Source: an uncultured bacterium
GTDB lineage: Bacteria > Bacillota > Clostridia > Lachnospirales > Lachnospiraceae
Length of the DNA: 64,000 nt
Reading direction: 5' to 3'
NCBI GenBank assembly: GCA_947073545.1
Contig: CAMTMP010000013.1
Location: forward strand, 25,125-89,124
The notes below the pieces were generated by a model. That model was not told the DNA's origin, made no database searches, and worked only from the letters and a program-made list of their open reading frames with translations. Position 1 is the first letter of the stretch. Each line of letters starts with the position of its first letter. Position numbers and translations under genes: made by a program. This document shows, piece after piece, positions 34,009 to 43,014 of this stretch.

Positions 34009-34935
34009 ATGTATAGCGGGAAACATCCATTTTTGCATGACCTGCATAAAAACCGTACGAAGTGGCTGATGCTGGTTCCGGCGGCAGTGGTGGTGATTCT
34101 TATGTGTTATATTCCCATGGCCGGTATTGTTCTGGCATTTAAGGAGTATAACTACCATGACGGAATATTCGGAAGTCCGTGGGCGGGGTTTGAGAATTTT
34201 AAATATTTTTTCAAGTCCGGAAAGGCCTGGCTTACGACAAGAAATACGGTTCTTTATAATCTCGTGTTTCTGTGCATCAATACTTTTTTGCAGATTACTT
34301 GTGCGATTATGCTGAGTGAACTGGCCGGAAAGAAGTTCAAGAGGGTGACGCAGTCGGTAATGTTTCTTCCCTACTTCATTTCCTGGGTAGTAGTCGGCGC
34401 GTTTATTTATAACCTTTTTAATTATGAGTTCGGTGCAGTGAACACATTCCTTAAGGGCATTGGGGCGCAGCCCATAGACGTCTATTCCAACAAGAGGGCG
34501 TGGCCGGTGATTCTGGTGATTGTAAGCGCGTTTAAAAACGTGGGCTACGGTACGGTCATGTATCTGGCAAGTATCGTGAATATCGACGGGGAAATGTATG
34601 AGGCCGCCGATTTGGACGGCGCAACAATGTGGCAGAAGATACGTTACATTACCTTGCCGTGCATCCGGCCTACGGTGGTCATCCTGTTCCTGCTTGCCAT
34701 TGGCACGGTTTTAAAAGGCGATTTCCAGATGTTCTGGCAGGTGACGGGCAATAATCCGATGGTGCTTGATGTGACGGACGTAATTGATACTTATGTGACA
34801 CGTTCTCTCCTGACGCTGCAGGAGTTCGGCATGACGAGCGCAGCAGGACTGTATCAGTCCGGAATTTCTTTTATCCTGGTATTGATTGCCAATCATATAG
34901 TCAAGAAGGTAGAACCGGATTACGCGCTGTTCTGA
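34009..34935 (+). CDS. LplB-type polysaccharide ABC transporter permease
   Basis: This 308-residue protein has six predicted membrane helices and the conserved cytoplasmic loop EAADLDGATMWQKIRYITLP (EAA motif), plus the N-terminal PMAGIVLAFKEYN and WAGFENFKYFF of LplB/YtcP-type permeases. It pairs with the next gene to form the channel for oligosaccharides. No ATPase gene is present; a shared MsmK-type ATPase elsewhere is likely. A strong ribosome binding site (GGGAGGGAG) stands before the ATG. Confidence 0.94.
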   Translation: MYSGKHPFLHDLHKNRTKWLMLVPAAVVVILMCYIPMAGIVLAFKEYNYHDGIFGSPWAGFENFKYFFKSGKAWLTTRNTVLYNLVFLCINTFLQITCAIMLSELAGKKFKRVTQSVMFLPYFISWVVVGAFIYNLFNYEFGAVNTFLKGIGAQPIDVYSNKRAWPVILVIVSAFKNVGYGTVMYLASIVNIDGEMYEAADLDGATMWQKIRYITLPCIRPTVVILFLLAIGTVLKGDFQMFWQVTGNNPMVLDVTDVIDTYVTRSLLTLQEFGMTSAAGLYQSGISFILVLIANHIVKKVEPDYALF

Positions 34936-34967
34936 CGGCACGGGTGGGATGAAAGGAGGAGTTTTCC

Positions 34968-35870
34968 ATGCTGAAAAAGAAACAAAACAAAAGTTACGAC
35001 AGGGTGATGTTTAATCTGATCTCCTGTCTGGTGCTGGGAATACTTTCCGTTGCCTGCGTGATTCCCTTCTGGCTGGTTATCAGCGGTTCCTTGTCAAAAC
35101 AGCAGTCTATCCAGTTATACGGATACCGGCTGATTCCGCGGGAGTTCTCGCTGGATGCCTACCGGATGCTGTTTAAGATTCCGGAGGAACTGTTACGGGC
35201 ATATGGAGTCACCATACTGGTGACGGTGGTGGGAACGGGACTAGGTCTTTTGATCACAAGTATGGCGGCCTATGTTCTGGCAAACAGAAATTTCCGGTAC
35301 CGGTATCAGGTTTCCTTCTTCTTTTACTTTACTTCCATTTTTGGAGGAGGACTGGTTCCCTGGTATATATTTAATACGAAGTATCTGCACTTTCACAATA
35401 ATATAATCGCGCTGATTCTTCCGATTCTTGTGAATGTGACTTATCTGCTGATTTTAAAAAGCTATATGATGAGTATACCGGAGTCACTGTATGAATCAGC
35501 TTACCTGGATGGTGCGGGTGATCTGACGGTTTATTTCAAGATTGCGCTTCCGCTTTGCAAGGCGGGACTGGCGACGGTGGGTCTGTTTATTGCCCTGAAT
35601 TACTGGAATGACTGGTACAACGCAATGCTGTTTCTGGATGAAGGGAGCAAGGAGCTTTATCCCCTGCAATACTATTTGAACAATATACTGACCAAAGCCC
35701 AGGCTATGAACGCGGCGGCGGCCCGCAGCGGGATTCCGGCAAGCGAGGTGCCGGGAGAACCGATGAAACTTGCGATGACAGTTGTTGCAACGGGACCAAT
35801 CGTGCTGCTTTATCCTTTTTTGCAAAAGTATTTTGTAAAGGGAGTGACGATTGGAGCAGTCAAAGGATAA
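34968..35870 (+). CDS. YtcP-type polysaccharide ABC transporter permease
   Basis: This 300-residue second permease has the carbohydrate-uptake-1 pattern: VACVIPFWLVISGSLSKQQS at the N-terminus, a FTSIFGGGLVPWYIF segment and EAA loop ESAYLDGAGDLTVYFKIALP, ending with VKGVTIGAVKG. It lies 32 bases after the first permease with AAAGGAGG before the ATG. Confidence 0.94.
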   Translation: MLKKKQNKSYDRVMFNLISCLVLGILSVACVIPFWLVISGSLSKQQSIQLYGYRLIPREFSLDAYRMLFKIPEELLRAYGVTILVTVVGTGLGLLITSMAAYVLANRNFRYRYQVSFFFYFTSIFGGGLVPWYIFNTKYLHFHNNIIALILPILVNVTYLLILKSYMMSIPESLYESAYLDGAGDLTVYFKIALPLCKAGLATVGLFIALNYWNDWYNAMLFLDEGSKELYPLQYYLNNILTKAQAMNAAAARSGIPASEVPGEPMKLAMTVVATGPIVLLYPFLQKYFVKGVTIGAVKG

Positions 35871-35913
35871 CAATTTGAAGTTATTATAAAATTATTTTAA
35901 AGGAGGAAAAAGT

Positions 35914-37530
35914 ATGTTTAGTAAAAAGAAAAAAAGCATGTCTTTACTGCTGGCGCTCGTGGTTCTGACGACCGGATTGTGTGCCTGTGGTGCGAAAGAC
36001 GCCAATAACGGAGGGGCAGGACAGACGGATAATACGAAAGTGGAAAGTTCTGCAAAAGAACAGGAAAAGGCACCGGAAGAAACAGAAGCTGCCGGACCGG
36101 ATATTTCAGAGGAAGTGACGCTTGTCATGTATCTGATTGGGGATCGCCCTGTGGATAATGACGAAGTATTTGCAAAGATCAACGAACGGTTGAAAGCGGA
36201 AATCAATGCGACGATCGATGTGAAATTTATGAGCTGGAGTGAATATGAGCAGAAATATCCTCTGATTTTTGCATCGGGTGAAGACTGGGATATCATTTAT
36301 ACGGCTGACTGGTGTTTCTACAATGCACAGGCTGCAAAACAGGGATTTTATGAGATCACACAGGAAGCGCTTGAAACGTATGCGCCTATGACGGCGGAGA
36401 CTATGTATCCGGAAGCGTGGGAACAGGCAAAAGTAAATGACAAGGTATATATGCTGCCGATGAACTATAAAGAAATTACAGCGTATGTTTATATGGCAAG
36501 AGGGGATTTGATGGATAAATACAATATTACATCGGTTTCCTCACTGGATGAGGCAGAAGCCTACATGGACGCTATTGTGAAGAACGAACCTACCCTGATT
36601 CCTATTGATGTGGGATCTGACTATGATAAACTGTTTTTCTATGACCGCATGTTTAAGAAAGCGAACTGGGAAAGCGAAGAAAAGGTGATACCAATTGGGC
36701 CGTGGCAGGTAATGGCGAGTGTGAGCGAAGTAGACGATACGGTAAGCGTTGCCGGGACTTATGACCAGCCTGCATTTCAGGATGTCATCACCCGCTTAAA
36801 GGATTGGAAGGACCGGGGGTTCTGGAGTAAAAATGCGGTTGTCAACACACAGAATAATACGGAAAGTTTTCAGGCAGGAAAATCCGCGCTGGCAATGATG
36901 AATGTAAATACGGCGAAGAGTGTTTATGCTTCGGTATCTGCAGAACATCCGGATTGGGATATTCGCGTTTTCGACGCACAGGACGGCGTGCCGCCCGTAT
37001 TGAATTCCTATCTGGCAAATGGAATGAGCATTTTCTCTAAATCGAAACATCCGGAGCGTGCGCTGATGGCGTTAGATTACTTGAGAAATGATGTGGAAGT
37101 CAATAATCTGTTCTGTTACGGTATTGAAGGCAAACATTGGGAAGCGGCAGGTGACAACGCGCTTGTATCTCTTCCGGACAGCGCTAATTACGCTTATGAC
37201 GGCAACTGTAACTGGGGCGTGCGCAATGATGCCAGCTGGCGTGTGGTCGAGGGAGGCATTCCGAATCTGACTGAACTGAATCAAGTATGGCAGGAATCCG
37301 CGAGAAGTGAGCGGTATCAGACTTTCGTATTCAACGATGAGTCGGTGAAAAATGAAATTGCCGCAATGGGAGAAATTTTCGACACAGATTATAAACTTCT
37401 GGGACTTGGATTTACAGATGATCCGGAGGCGGATATCGCGAAACTGCGCGATAAGATGGAGGCAGCAGGGGCACAGAAGGTATATGACGAGATCCAGAAA
37501 CAGGGACTCGAATTTCTGGCAGCAGAGTAA
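35914..37530 (+). CDS. Lpl-type extracellular solute-binding lipoprotein
   Basis: This 538-residue protein has a lipoprotein signal (GLCAC, modified Cys near 26), a Glu/Lys/Thr linker, and a family-1 type solute-binding fold with motifs DVKFMSWSEYEQKYPLIFAS and DIIYTADWCFYNAQAAKQG. It captures oligosaccharides outside the cell for the two permeases. The C-terminal region is DUF3502-like. It is followed by a terminator at 37547, closing the three-gene operon. Confidence 0.93.
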   Translation: MFSKKKKSMSLLLALVVLTTGLCACGAKDANNGGAGQTDNTKVESSAKEQEKAPEETEAAGPDISEEVTLVMYLIGDRPVDNDEVFAKINERLKAEINATIDVKFMSWSEYEQKYPLIFASGEDWDIIYTADWCFYNAQAAKQGFYEITQEALETYAPMTAETMYPEAWEQAKVNDKVYMLPMNYKEITAYVYMARGDLMDKYNITSVSSLDEAEAYMDAIVKNEPTLIPIDVGSDYDKLFFYDRMFKKANWESEEKVIPIGPWQVMASVSEVDDTVSVAGTYDQPAFQDVITRLKDWKDRGFWSKNAVVNTQNNTESFQAGKSALAMMNVNTAKSVYASVSAEHPDWDIRVFDAQDGVPPVLNSYLANGMSIFSKSKHPERALMALDYLRNDVEVNNLFCYGIEGKHWEAAGDNALVSLPDSANYAYDGNCNWGVRNDASWRVVEGGIPNLTELNQVWQESARSERYQTFVFNDESVKNEIAAMGEIFDTDYKLLGLGFTDDPEADIAKLRDKMEAAGAQKVYDEIQKQGLEFLAAE

Positions 37531-37546
37531 CATATTAGAATGAGAG

Positions 37547-37575
37547 AAAGGGCGGGAATTTACCTGCCCTTTTAT
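37547..37575 (+). terminator. Terminator of the importer operon
   Basis: AAAGGGCGGG and CCTGCCCTTTT form a stem around AATTTA with a short T tract. Confidence 0.8.
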
Positions 37576-37650
37576 ATTGAGAGCAGCGGGATCAGATTAA
37601 AATTTGGGAAATCGATTTGAATGTTTTGATAGAAATACAAGCGTCATAAC

Positions 37651-37679
37651 TTTACACTTTTTTATAAAACGGATATAAT
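37651..37679 (+). promoter_or_regulatory. Promoter of gpmI
   Basis: -35 TTTACA (37651-37656), a 17-base spacer and -10 TATAAT (37674-37679), 88 bases before the gpmI start. Confidence 0.75.
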
Positions 37680-37767
37680 AAAGCTGTATCGGGCAGGAGA
37701 GATTGCGGATATTGACAAAATAAAAGTAGTATTAGGCAAGAAGGAAATAGAAAAGGAGAAACAAGTC

Positions 37768-39312
37768 ATGGGAACAAAAAAACCGGCAGTATTGATGATT
37801 TTGGATGGCTACGGCCTCAATGAGAAGACGGAAGGGAATGCGGTTGCGCTGGCGAAGACGCCGGTGATGGACAAACTGATGGCAGAGTGCCCTTTCGTGA
37901 AAGGAAATGCCAGCGGCATGGCGGTGGGTCTGCCTGACGGCCAGATGGGCAACTCCGAGGTGGGACACCTGAACATGGGCGCGGGCCGTATCGTGTATCA
38001 GGAGCTTACCAGAATTACCAAAGAGATTCAGGACGGCACTTTTTTTGAAAATCCCGCCCTTCTGGATGCGGTAAACAACTGCAAGGAGAAGGATTCCGCC
38101 CTGCATATGTTCGGACTTTTATCTGACGGCGGCGTGCACAGCCACAATACCCATCTCTACGGGCTGTTGGAACTGGCTAAGAGAAACGGGCTGACCAAGG
38201 TTTACGTTCACGCGTTTCTTGACGGAAGAGATACGCCTCCGGCAAGCGGCAGGGGCTATGTGGAGGATCTGGAGGCCGAGATGGAAAAGATCGGCGTTGG
38301 TGAGGTGGCTACCGTGACGGGACGCTACTACGCGATGGATCGTGACAATAACTACGACAGAGTGGAGAAGGCTTATCTGGCGCTCACCAAAGGCGAGGGC
38401 TTAGAGGCGCAGAGCGGCCCTGCCGGAATCCAGGCTTCCTATGACAGGGAAGAGACGGACGAGTTTGTAAAACCTACGGTGGTGATGAAGGACGGTGCGC
38501 CCGTAGCGACGATCAAGGACGGTGATTCCGTGATCTTCTTTAACTTCCGTCCCGACAGAGCCAGAGAGATCACCAGAAGTTTCTGCGACGATGACTTCAA
38601 AGGTTTTGCAAGGGAGAAGAGACTGGATTTGACCTATGTGTGCTTCTCTGATTACGATCCCACCATTCCGAACAAAGAGGTGGCGTTCCACAAGATTTCG
38701 GTGACCAACACATTCGGCGAGTGGCTGGCAGCGAACGGCATGAAGCAGGCGAGAATCGCGGAGACAGAGAAGTACGCCCATGTGACGTTCTTCTTCAACG
38801 GCGGCGTGGAGGAGCCAAACGAGGGAGAGACACGCATTCTGGTCAATTCGCCCAAGGACGTGGCGACCTACGACTTAAAGCCGCAGATGAGCGCTTACGA
38901 GGTGTGCGACAAGCTGGTGGAGGCGATCAAGTCAGGCACCTACGATGTGATTATCATCAACTTTGCGAACCCCGATATGGTGGGCCACACCGGCGTGCAG
39001 GAAGCTGCCATCAAGGCGGTGGAAGCTGTGGACGAGTGCGTGGGCAAGGCGGTTGACGCGGTCAAAGAGGTGGACGGCGTGCTGTTTATCTGCGCGGACC
39101 ACGGCAATGCGGAGCAGCTCATCGATGAGGAGACGGGCGCGCCTTTCACGGCCCACACCACCAACCCGGTGCCCTTTATTCTGGTCAATGCAGACCCCGC
39201 TTACAAGCTGCGCGAAGGCGGATGTCTTGCGGATATCGTGCCCACAATCATCGAGCTGATGGGTAAGGAGCAGCCTGCGGAGATGACAGGAAAATCCTTG
39301 CTGGTGAAGTAA
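37768..39312 (+). CDS. gpmI: 2,3-bisphosphoglycerate-independent phosphoglycerate mutase
   Basis: This 514-residue full-length enzyme interconverts 3- and 2-phosphoglycerate with two Mn ions. Visible are the first metal site ILDGYGLNE (Asp13), the phosphoserine loop MGNSEVGHLNMGAG (Ser63), HAFLDGRDTPP and GRYYAMDRDNNYDR of the transferase domain, and FNFRPDRAREI. The C-terminal metal ligands are CADHGNAEQL and the TAHTTNPVPFIL block. AAAAGGAG stands before ATG. It is a single-gene unit between its promoter and a terminator. The enolase gene is 11 kb away in this window. Confidence 0.97.
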   Translation: MGTKKPAVLMILDGYGLNEKTEGNAVALAKTPVMDKLMAECPFVKGNASGMAVGLPDGQMGNSEVGHLNMGAGRIVYQELTRITKEIQDGTFFENPALLDAVNNCKEKDSALHMFGLLSDGGVHSHNTHLYGLLELAKRNGLTKVYVHAFLDGRDTPPASGRGYVEDLEAEMEKIGVGEVATVTGRYYAMDRDNNYDRVEKAYLALTKGEGLEAQSGPAGIQASYDREETDEFVKPTVVMKDGAPVATIKDGDSVIFFNFRPDRAREITRSFCDDDFKGFAREKRLDLTYVCFSDYDPTIPNKEVAFHKISVTNTFGEWLAANGMKQARIAETEKYAHVTFFFNGGVEEPNEGETRILVNSPKDVATYDLKPQMSAYEVCDKLVEAIKSGTYDVIIINFANPDMVGHTGVQEAAIKAVEAVDECVGKAVDAVKEVDGVLFICADHGNAEQLIDEETGAPFTAHTTNPVPFILVNADPAYKLREGGCLADIVPTIIELMGKEQPAEMTGKSLLVK

Positions 39313-39362
39313 TCTCACGGAATCAGAAAAGATAAAAGAACAGCCGAATAGAAAAGTAAATG

Positions 39363-39411
39363 AAAAAGTGTAGAGCCCTTGGAATAATAAAGAGTTTTAC
39401 ACTTTTTTATT
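39363..39411 (+). terminator. Terminator after gpmI
   Basis: AAAAAGTGTA and TACACTTTTTTA form the stem around a loop of about 25 bases. It is followed at once by the promoter of the YtrA-type gene. Confidence 0.75.
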
Positions 39412-39422
39412 TGTTTGTGCGC

Positions 39423-39496
39423 TTGACAAAATTCTCCTTTGGACGTATATTAAGTGTACCACCACAAATAGTACACTTAATATTGTGGGGGGGGGG
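39423..39496 (+). promoter_or_regulatory. Promoter, 12-bp operator palindrome and ten-G tract of the YtrA-type operon
   Basis: -35 TTGACA (39423-39428), a 17-base spacer and -10 TATATT (39446-39451). TATTAAGTGTAC (39448-39459) is an exact inverted copy of GTACACTTAATA (39471-39482) across 11 bases; it overlaps the -10 box and start site, as expected for the GntR/YtrA repressor encoded downstream. A run of ten G follows at 39487-39496, 24 bases before the start codon. Confidence 0.85.
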
Positions 39497-39520
39497 TATA
39501 TTCCACGGAAAGGAGATATT

Positions 39521-39880
39521 ATGATCATCATAGACTATAAAGATACCCGTCCGATCTATGAACAGGTTGTGGAACGATTTAAGACGTTGATTTTGAAGGG
39601 CGTCATACAGCCGGACGAACAGATGCCATCGGTTCGCAGTCTTGCCATGGAATTATCGATCAATCCCAATACGATTCAGAAGGCGTATGCGGAGCTGGAG
39701 CGGCAGGGCTTTATCTACAGCGTTAAGGGCAGGGGCAGCTTTGTGCTCGGGGACAGCAGTCTGGTGGAGCAGCGAAAAAAGGAATATGTGGATCAGATCT
39801 TAAAGCTGGTGAGAGAGGTTCTTGAAATCGGTATGACAAAGATGGAGATTGTTTTGGAGATTGAGAACTTGCAGATGTAA
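39521..39880 (+). CDS. YtrA-subfamily GntR regulator
   Basis: ATG 39521 is preceded by AAAGGAG with 5 bases spacing. The 119-residue protein has a GntR winged helix (TRPIYEQVVERFKTLILKGV, PSVRSLAMELSINPNTIQKA, YSVKGRGSFVL) and only a short C-terminal helix for dimers, as in YtrA. These repressors control adjacent ABC transporters and often respond to cell-wall antibiotics. The transporter genes follow at 39902 and 40779 and are presumably in the same operon. Confidence 0.93.
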   Translation: MIIIDYKDTRPIYEQVVERFKTLILKGVIQPDEQMPSVRSLAMELSINPNTIQKAYAELERQGFIYSVKGRGSFVLGDSSLVEQRKKEYVDQILKLVREVLEIGMTKMEIVLEIENLQM

Positions 39881-39901
39881 GAGGCAGGGAGGAGGAAGCG
39901 T

Positions 39902-40807
39902 ATGATAGAGATACATAATCTGACGAAGCATTTTGAAAAGATAAGAGCCGTCGATGAAGTCAGTGTGGAAATCAGGGAAAAGACGGTTTTTGGACTGATC
40001 GGCACAAACGGCGCGGGAAAGAGCACAGTGCTTCGCATGATCGCGGGCGTGATCAAGCCTGACGAGGGCACGGTGGCGGTGGACAATATGCCTGTGTATG
40101 ACAATGTGGAGGCGAAAAAGAGACTGTTCTTTATTGCCGATGAGCCATATTTTTTCGCCAATTCCAATGCGAGAGCCATGGAGCGGTATTACAGCGGGGT
40201 TTACGGGGATTTTGACAGGGAGGAATTTTACCGGTATCTGGAAAAGTTTAATCTGGATAAAAACAGGAAGATCGGTACGTTTTCCAAGGGCATGAAAAAA
40301 CAGCTTGCCTTGCTCCTTGGCATATGCGCCCACACGAAATATATTCTCTGTGACGAGACATTCGACGGGCTTGATCCGGTGATGCGGCAGGGAATCAAAT
40401 CCATTTTTGCGAAAGAGATGGAGGAGCGGGGGCTGACGCCTGTGATCGCTTCCCATAATTTGAGGGAGCTGGAAGACATCTGCGACCATGTGGGGCTTTT
40501 GCATAAGGGCGGCGTCCTGCTGTCCAAGGATTTGGAAGATATGAAGTGCAATATCCAGAAGGTGCAGTGCGTATTTAACAGTGTGGAGGATGAACGCAAG
40601 GCGCTAAACGGACTGGAAGTATTGAAGAAAGAACAGAGGGGATCTCTTTGCACGATCACGGTGCGAAGTACGAGGGAGGAAGTGGAGGCGCGGTTTGCCA
40701 CGGTGGACACGGTCTTTTATGAGGTACTCCCGCTGTCCTTGGAGGAGATATTTATCAGCGAGACGGAGGTGGTAGGATATGACATCAAAAAACTCATTCT
40801 TGGCTAG
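39902..40807 (+). CDS. ABC transporter ATP-binding protein (YtrB-like)
   Basis: This 301-residue ATPase has Walker A GTNGAGKST, the signature TFSKGMKKQLALLLG (SKGMK replaces the usual LSGGQ), Walker B YILCDETFDGLDP, and the H-loop in VIASHNLRELEDICDH. A C-terminal extension of about 80 residues resembles the regulatory part of export-type ATPases. It lies 21 bases after the regulator gene and overlaps the permease gene by 29 bases. Together they form a YtrBC-like exporter or sensor of antibiotics; the substrate is unknown. Confidence 0.93.
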   Translation: MIEIHNLTKHFEKIRAVDEVSVEIREKTVFGLIGTNGAGKSTVLRMIAGVIKPDEGTVAVDNMPVYDNVEAKKRLFFIADEPYFFANSNARAMERYYSGVYGDFDREEFYRYLEKFNLDKNRKIGTFSKGMKKQLALLLGICAHTKYILCDETFDGLDPVMRQGIKSIFAKEMEERGLTPVIASHNLRELEDICDHVGLLHKGGVLLSKDLEDMKCNIQKVQCVFNSVEDERKALNGLEVLKKEQRGSLCTITVRSTREEVEARFATVDTVFYEVLPLSLEEIFISETEVVGYDIKKLILG

Positions 40808-42914
40808 CAGCAGGGAAAACCATAAACGGAGGGTGTGGGTCTGGATCGTGGCGGTGCTGTCCCAGCTTCTCCTGTACGGCGGCATGATGACCATTTATTT
40901 AAGCCGGATCAGAGGTGTGTATGCGAACGGCGGTTTCAAAACCCCGGAGGCGTTTAAAGAGGGAATGTGCCGGGCGGCGCGTGACGCCATCGGCTTTTCC
41001 GATAATCTCTACGGGGTGATCTTTCTTCTTTCGGCCATCATCGGCATGCAGGGTTTTTCTTACCTGTTCGACAGAAGAAAGGTGGACATGTACCACAGCG
41101 TTCCGGAATCGAAGAACAGAAGGTTTGCAGTGGTTTACATAAATGGTATTGTGATTTATCTGGCGGCCAACCTGTCCGGGATGGTTTTAGGAACCGTCAT
41201 CGCGGCATCCCAGGGGGCGGTAAATATGGATGTGCTGGCAAACGCGGGACTTGCTTTCGTGTGGAACCTGTTCCTGTTCCTGGCGTTCTATCATATGATG
41301 GTGCTGGCAGTGATGTTGACGGGAAACCGTTTTGTGACAGTCTGCGCGTTTTTGACTTTCGTTCTGTACGAGTACGGTCTGCAGACCCAGATCAGCGCAT
41401 TGAAACGGCTCTTTTTCACTACCTATTCCGAATATTATATGGGGGCGGAACCGAAGCTGTCGGTGATTTATGACTGTTCGCTTCATATCTGGAATATTAA
41501 AAATGCGCAGAATGCCGCGGAGGCAGCGGCCATCGCCATGCCGATTGTAGCGAAGTGGATATTGATTGGAACTGTGTTTTTTGGTCTGTCCTACCTGGCG
41601 TACAAAAAGAGACCGTCCGAGGCGGCGGGCAGCGCCATTGCCTTTCCGTTCTTGAAGCCTGTTGTCAAGGTGGCGGTGGCAATTCCCGTGGCGCTTATGG
41701 CGGGGATGGTGGTGTATGATACTTCCTACCAGAATGAGCTTTTGCAGATCATCGGCATGCTGGCCGGAGGAGTGATTTTTTGCGCGGCGGCGGAGGTGCT
41801 TTTTGATTTCGATATCAGGAGCATTTTCAGACATCTGTTTTCAAGCGGTGTCGCGATCGTCAGCATATTGGCAATATTTTGTGTCTTCAAATGGGATGTA
41901 TTTGGGTATGACAATTACATACCGGCACAAAATAAAGTGGAGAGTATTGCAATTTCAGCCGATGGGTACTATGATAGCTATTGGGATGAAAACCGACAGT
42001 ATTTCGAAAAAAGCGATTTTGAAAAAGAGAATATGTTTTTGACGGATGTCTCACCTGTTCTGGCTCTGGTGGAGTCGGCGAGAGGGGCAGACCCGGAAAA
42101 AATGAGTGACGCCCGTTCCGTACAGATCTTGTACCGCCTGACGTCAGGCAGAACGGTTGCCAGATCGATATGGGTGGATTATGATGATCCCGGTACGGAA
42201 GAACTCCTCAACCGGATTTTTCGCACGGACGCTTTTAAAGAGGGTGTGTTCCAGGGAATCACGGACGACACTTCCTATGCGAATCTGGTGCGGATTACTT
42301 ACACCAACGGCCCGGCAAGGGCGGTGATTCCGGTGGAGGAGGCGGGGAGACTGCGGGAAGCATGGCTGAAAGATATGGAGCAGTTTGATTTCACGCTGGT
42401 GCGCCACAATCGTCCATGCGGTATCCTCTATTTTCACTATGGGGACTATAACAAGAGACAGTGGGTGGTGTATGACGGCTTTGAAAATACGGTTTCCGCG
42501 CTGAAAAAGCTGGAGGCTTACTATCCGATGGAGCTTGACGCAGCGGATGTCGAGTCGGTTACGGTGACATGCTACCACAATGAGCTGGCAGAGCAGGAGA
42601 ATCCTGTGGATTATGGAATCGAAGCCAGAGCCGTGGCGGAGACAGAGGCATGGGGCGATACGGATTATACCGTTTCCGAAACCTTCTATGAGGAGGAGCA
42701 GATTGCAAAAATCCTGCCAAACATCTACTCTAACTGGATAGACGTACCTTGGGGGAACTATAAGGAAATGGACGACAATTATTCCGTAGAGGTTATGTTT
42801 AAGCGGGACACGGCTTATCCTTATGAGCGGGACAGCTATTATTTCACCTACTCTTTTTACGCGGATCGGGTGCCGGATTTCGTGGCTGAGGCGACAGCGT
42901 ATACAGGTAACTAG
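40779..42914 (+). CDS. ABC transporter permease (YtrC/D-like, DUF6449-like tail)
   Basis: This 711-residue protein has an N-terminal membrane domain with several helices (VWIVAVLSQLLLYGGMMTIY, INGIVIYLAANLSGMVLGTV, FVWNLFLFLAFYHMMVLAVM, MLAGGVIFCAAAEVLFDFDI, then SSGVAIVSILAIFCVFKWDV). A large C-terminal extracytoplasmic domain follows (about 385-711), rich in Tyr and acidic residues, as in the DUF6449-like tail of gut Firmicutes permeases. The gene start overlaps the ATPase gene, confirming partnership. GGAGGTGG precedes its ATG. The stop is 2 bases before a family A repeat. Confidence 0.85.
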   Translation: MTSKNSFLASSRENHKRRVWVWIVAVLSQLLLYGGMMTIYLSRIRGVYANGGFKTPEAFKEGMCRAARDAIGFSDNLYGVIFLLSAIIGMQGFSYLFDRRKVDMYHSVPESKNRRFAVVYINGIVIYLAANLSGMVLGTVIAASQGAVNMDVLANAGLAFVWNLFLFLAFYHMMVLAVMLTGNRFVTVCAFLTFVLYEYGLQTQISALKRLFFTTYSEYYMGAEPKLSVIYDCSLHIWNIKNAQNAAEAAAIAMPIVAKWILIGTVFFGLSYLAYKKRPSEAAGSAIAFPFLKPVVKVAVAIPVALMAGMVVYDTSYQNELLQIIGMLAGGVIFCAAAEVLFDFDIRSIFRHLFSSGVAIVSILAIFCVFKWDVFGYDNYIPAQNKVESIAISADGYYDSYWDENRQYFEKSDFEKENMFLTDVSPVLALVESARGADPEKMSDARSVQILYRLTSGRTVARSIWVDYDDPGTEELLNRIFRTDAFKEGVFQGITDDTSYANLVRITYTNGPARAVIPVEEAGRLREAWLKDMEQFDFTLVRHNRPCGILYFHYGDYNKRQWVVYDGFENTVSALKKLEAYYPMELDAADVESVTVTCYHNELAEQENPVDYGIEARAVAETEAWGDTDYTVSETFYEEEQIAKILPNIYSNWIDVPWGNYKEMDDNYSVEVMFKRDTAYPYERDSYYFTYSFYADRVPDFVAEATAYTGN

Positions 42915-42915
42915 C

Positions 42916-43013
42916 GTGAGAAGAACTTCTAACCACTCACAGCAGTGGCTGCTTCGTGGAGAAATTCTATGTCTCACGCAGGAGAATGCCTGAAAAACGG
43001 GCATTCTCCGCAC
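42916..43013 (+). repeat. Family A structured repeat (second full copy)
   Basis: It is homologous to the element at 15970-16084: the AGAACTTCT arm, the CAGCAG/CTGCT stem, TCTCAC and the terminal hairpin GGAGAATGCC/GGCATTCTCC with GCAC. The outer pair is GTGAGA/TCTCAC here against GTGAAA/TTTCAC there, a compensatory change that keeps pairing. It lies between the permease stop codon and the start of the next ATPase gene. Confidence 0.8.
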
Positions 43014-43014
43014 A

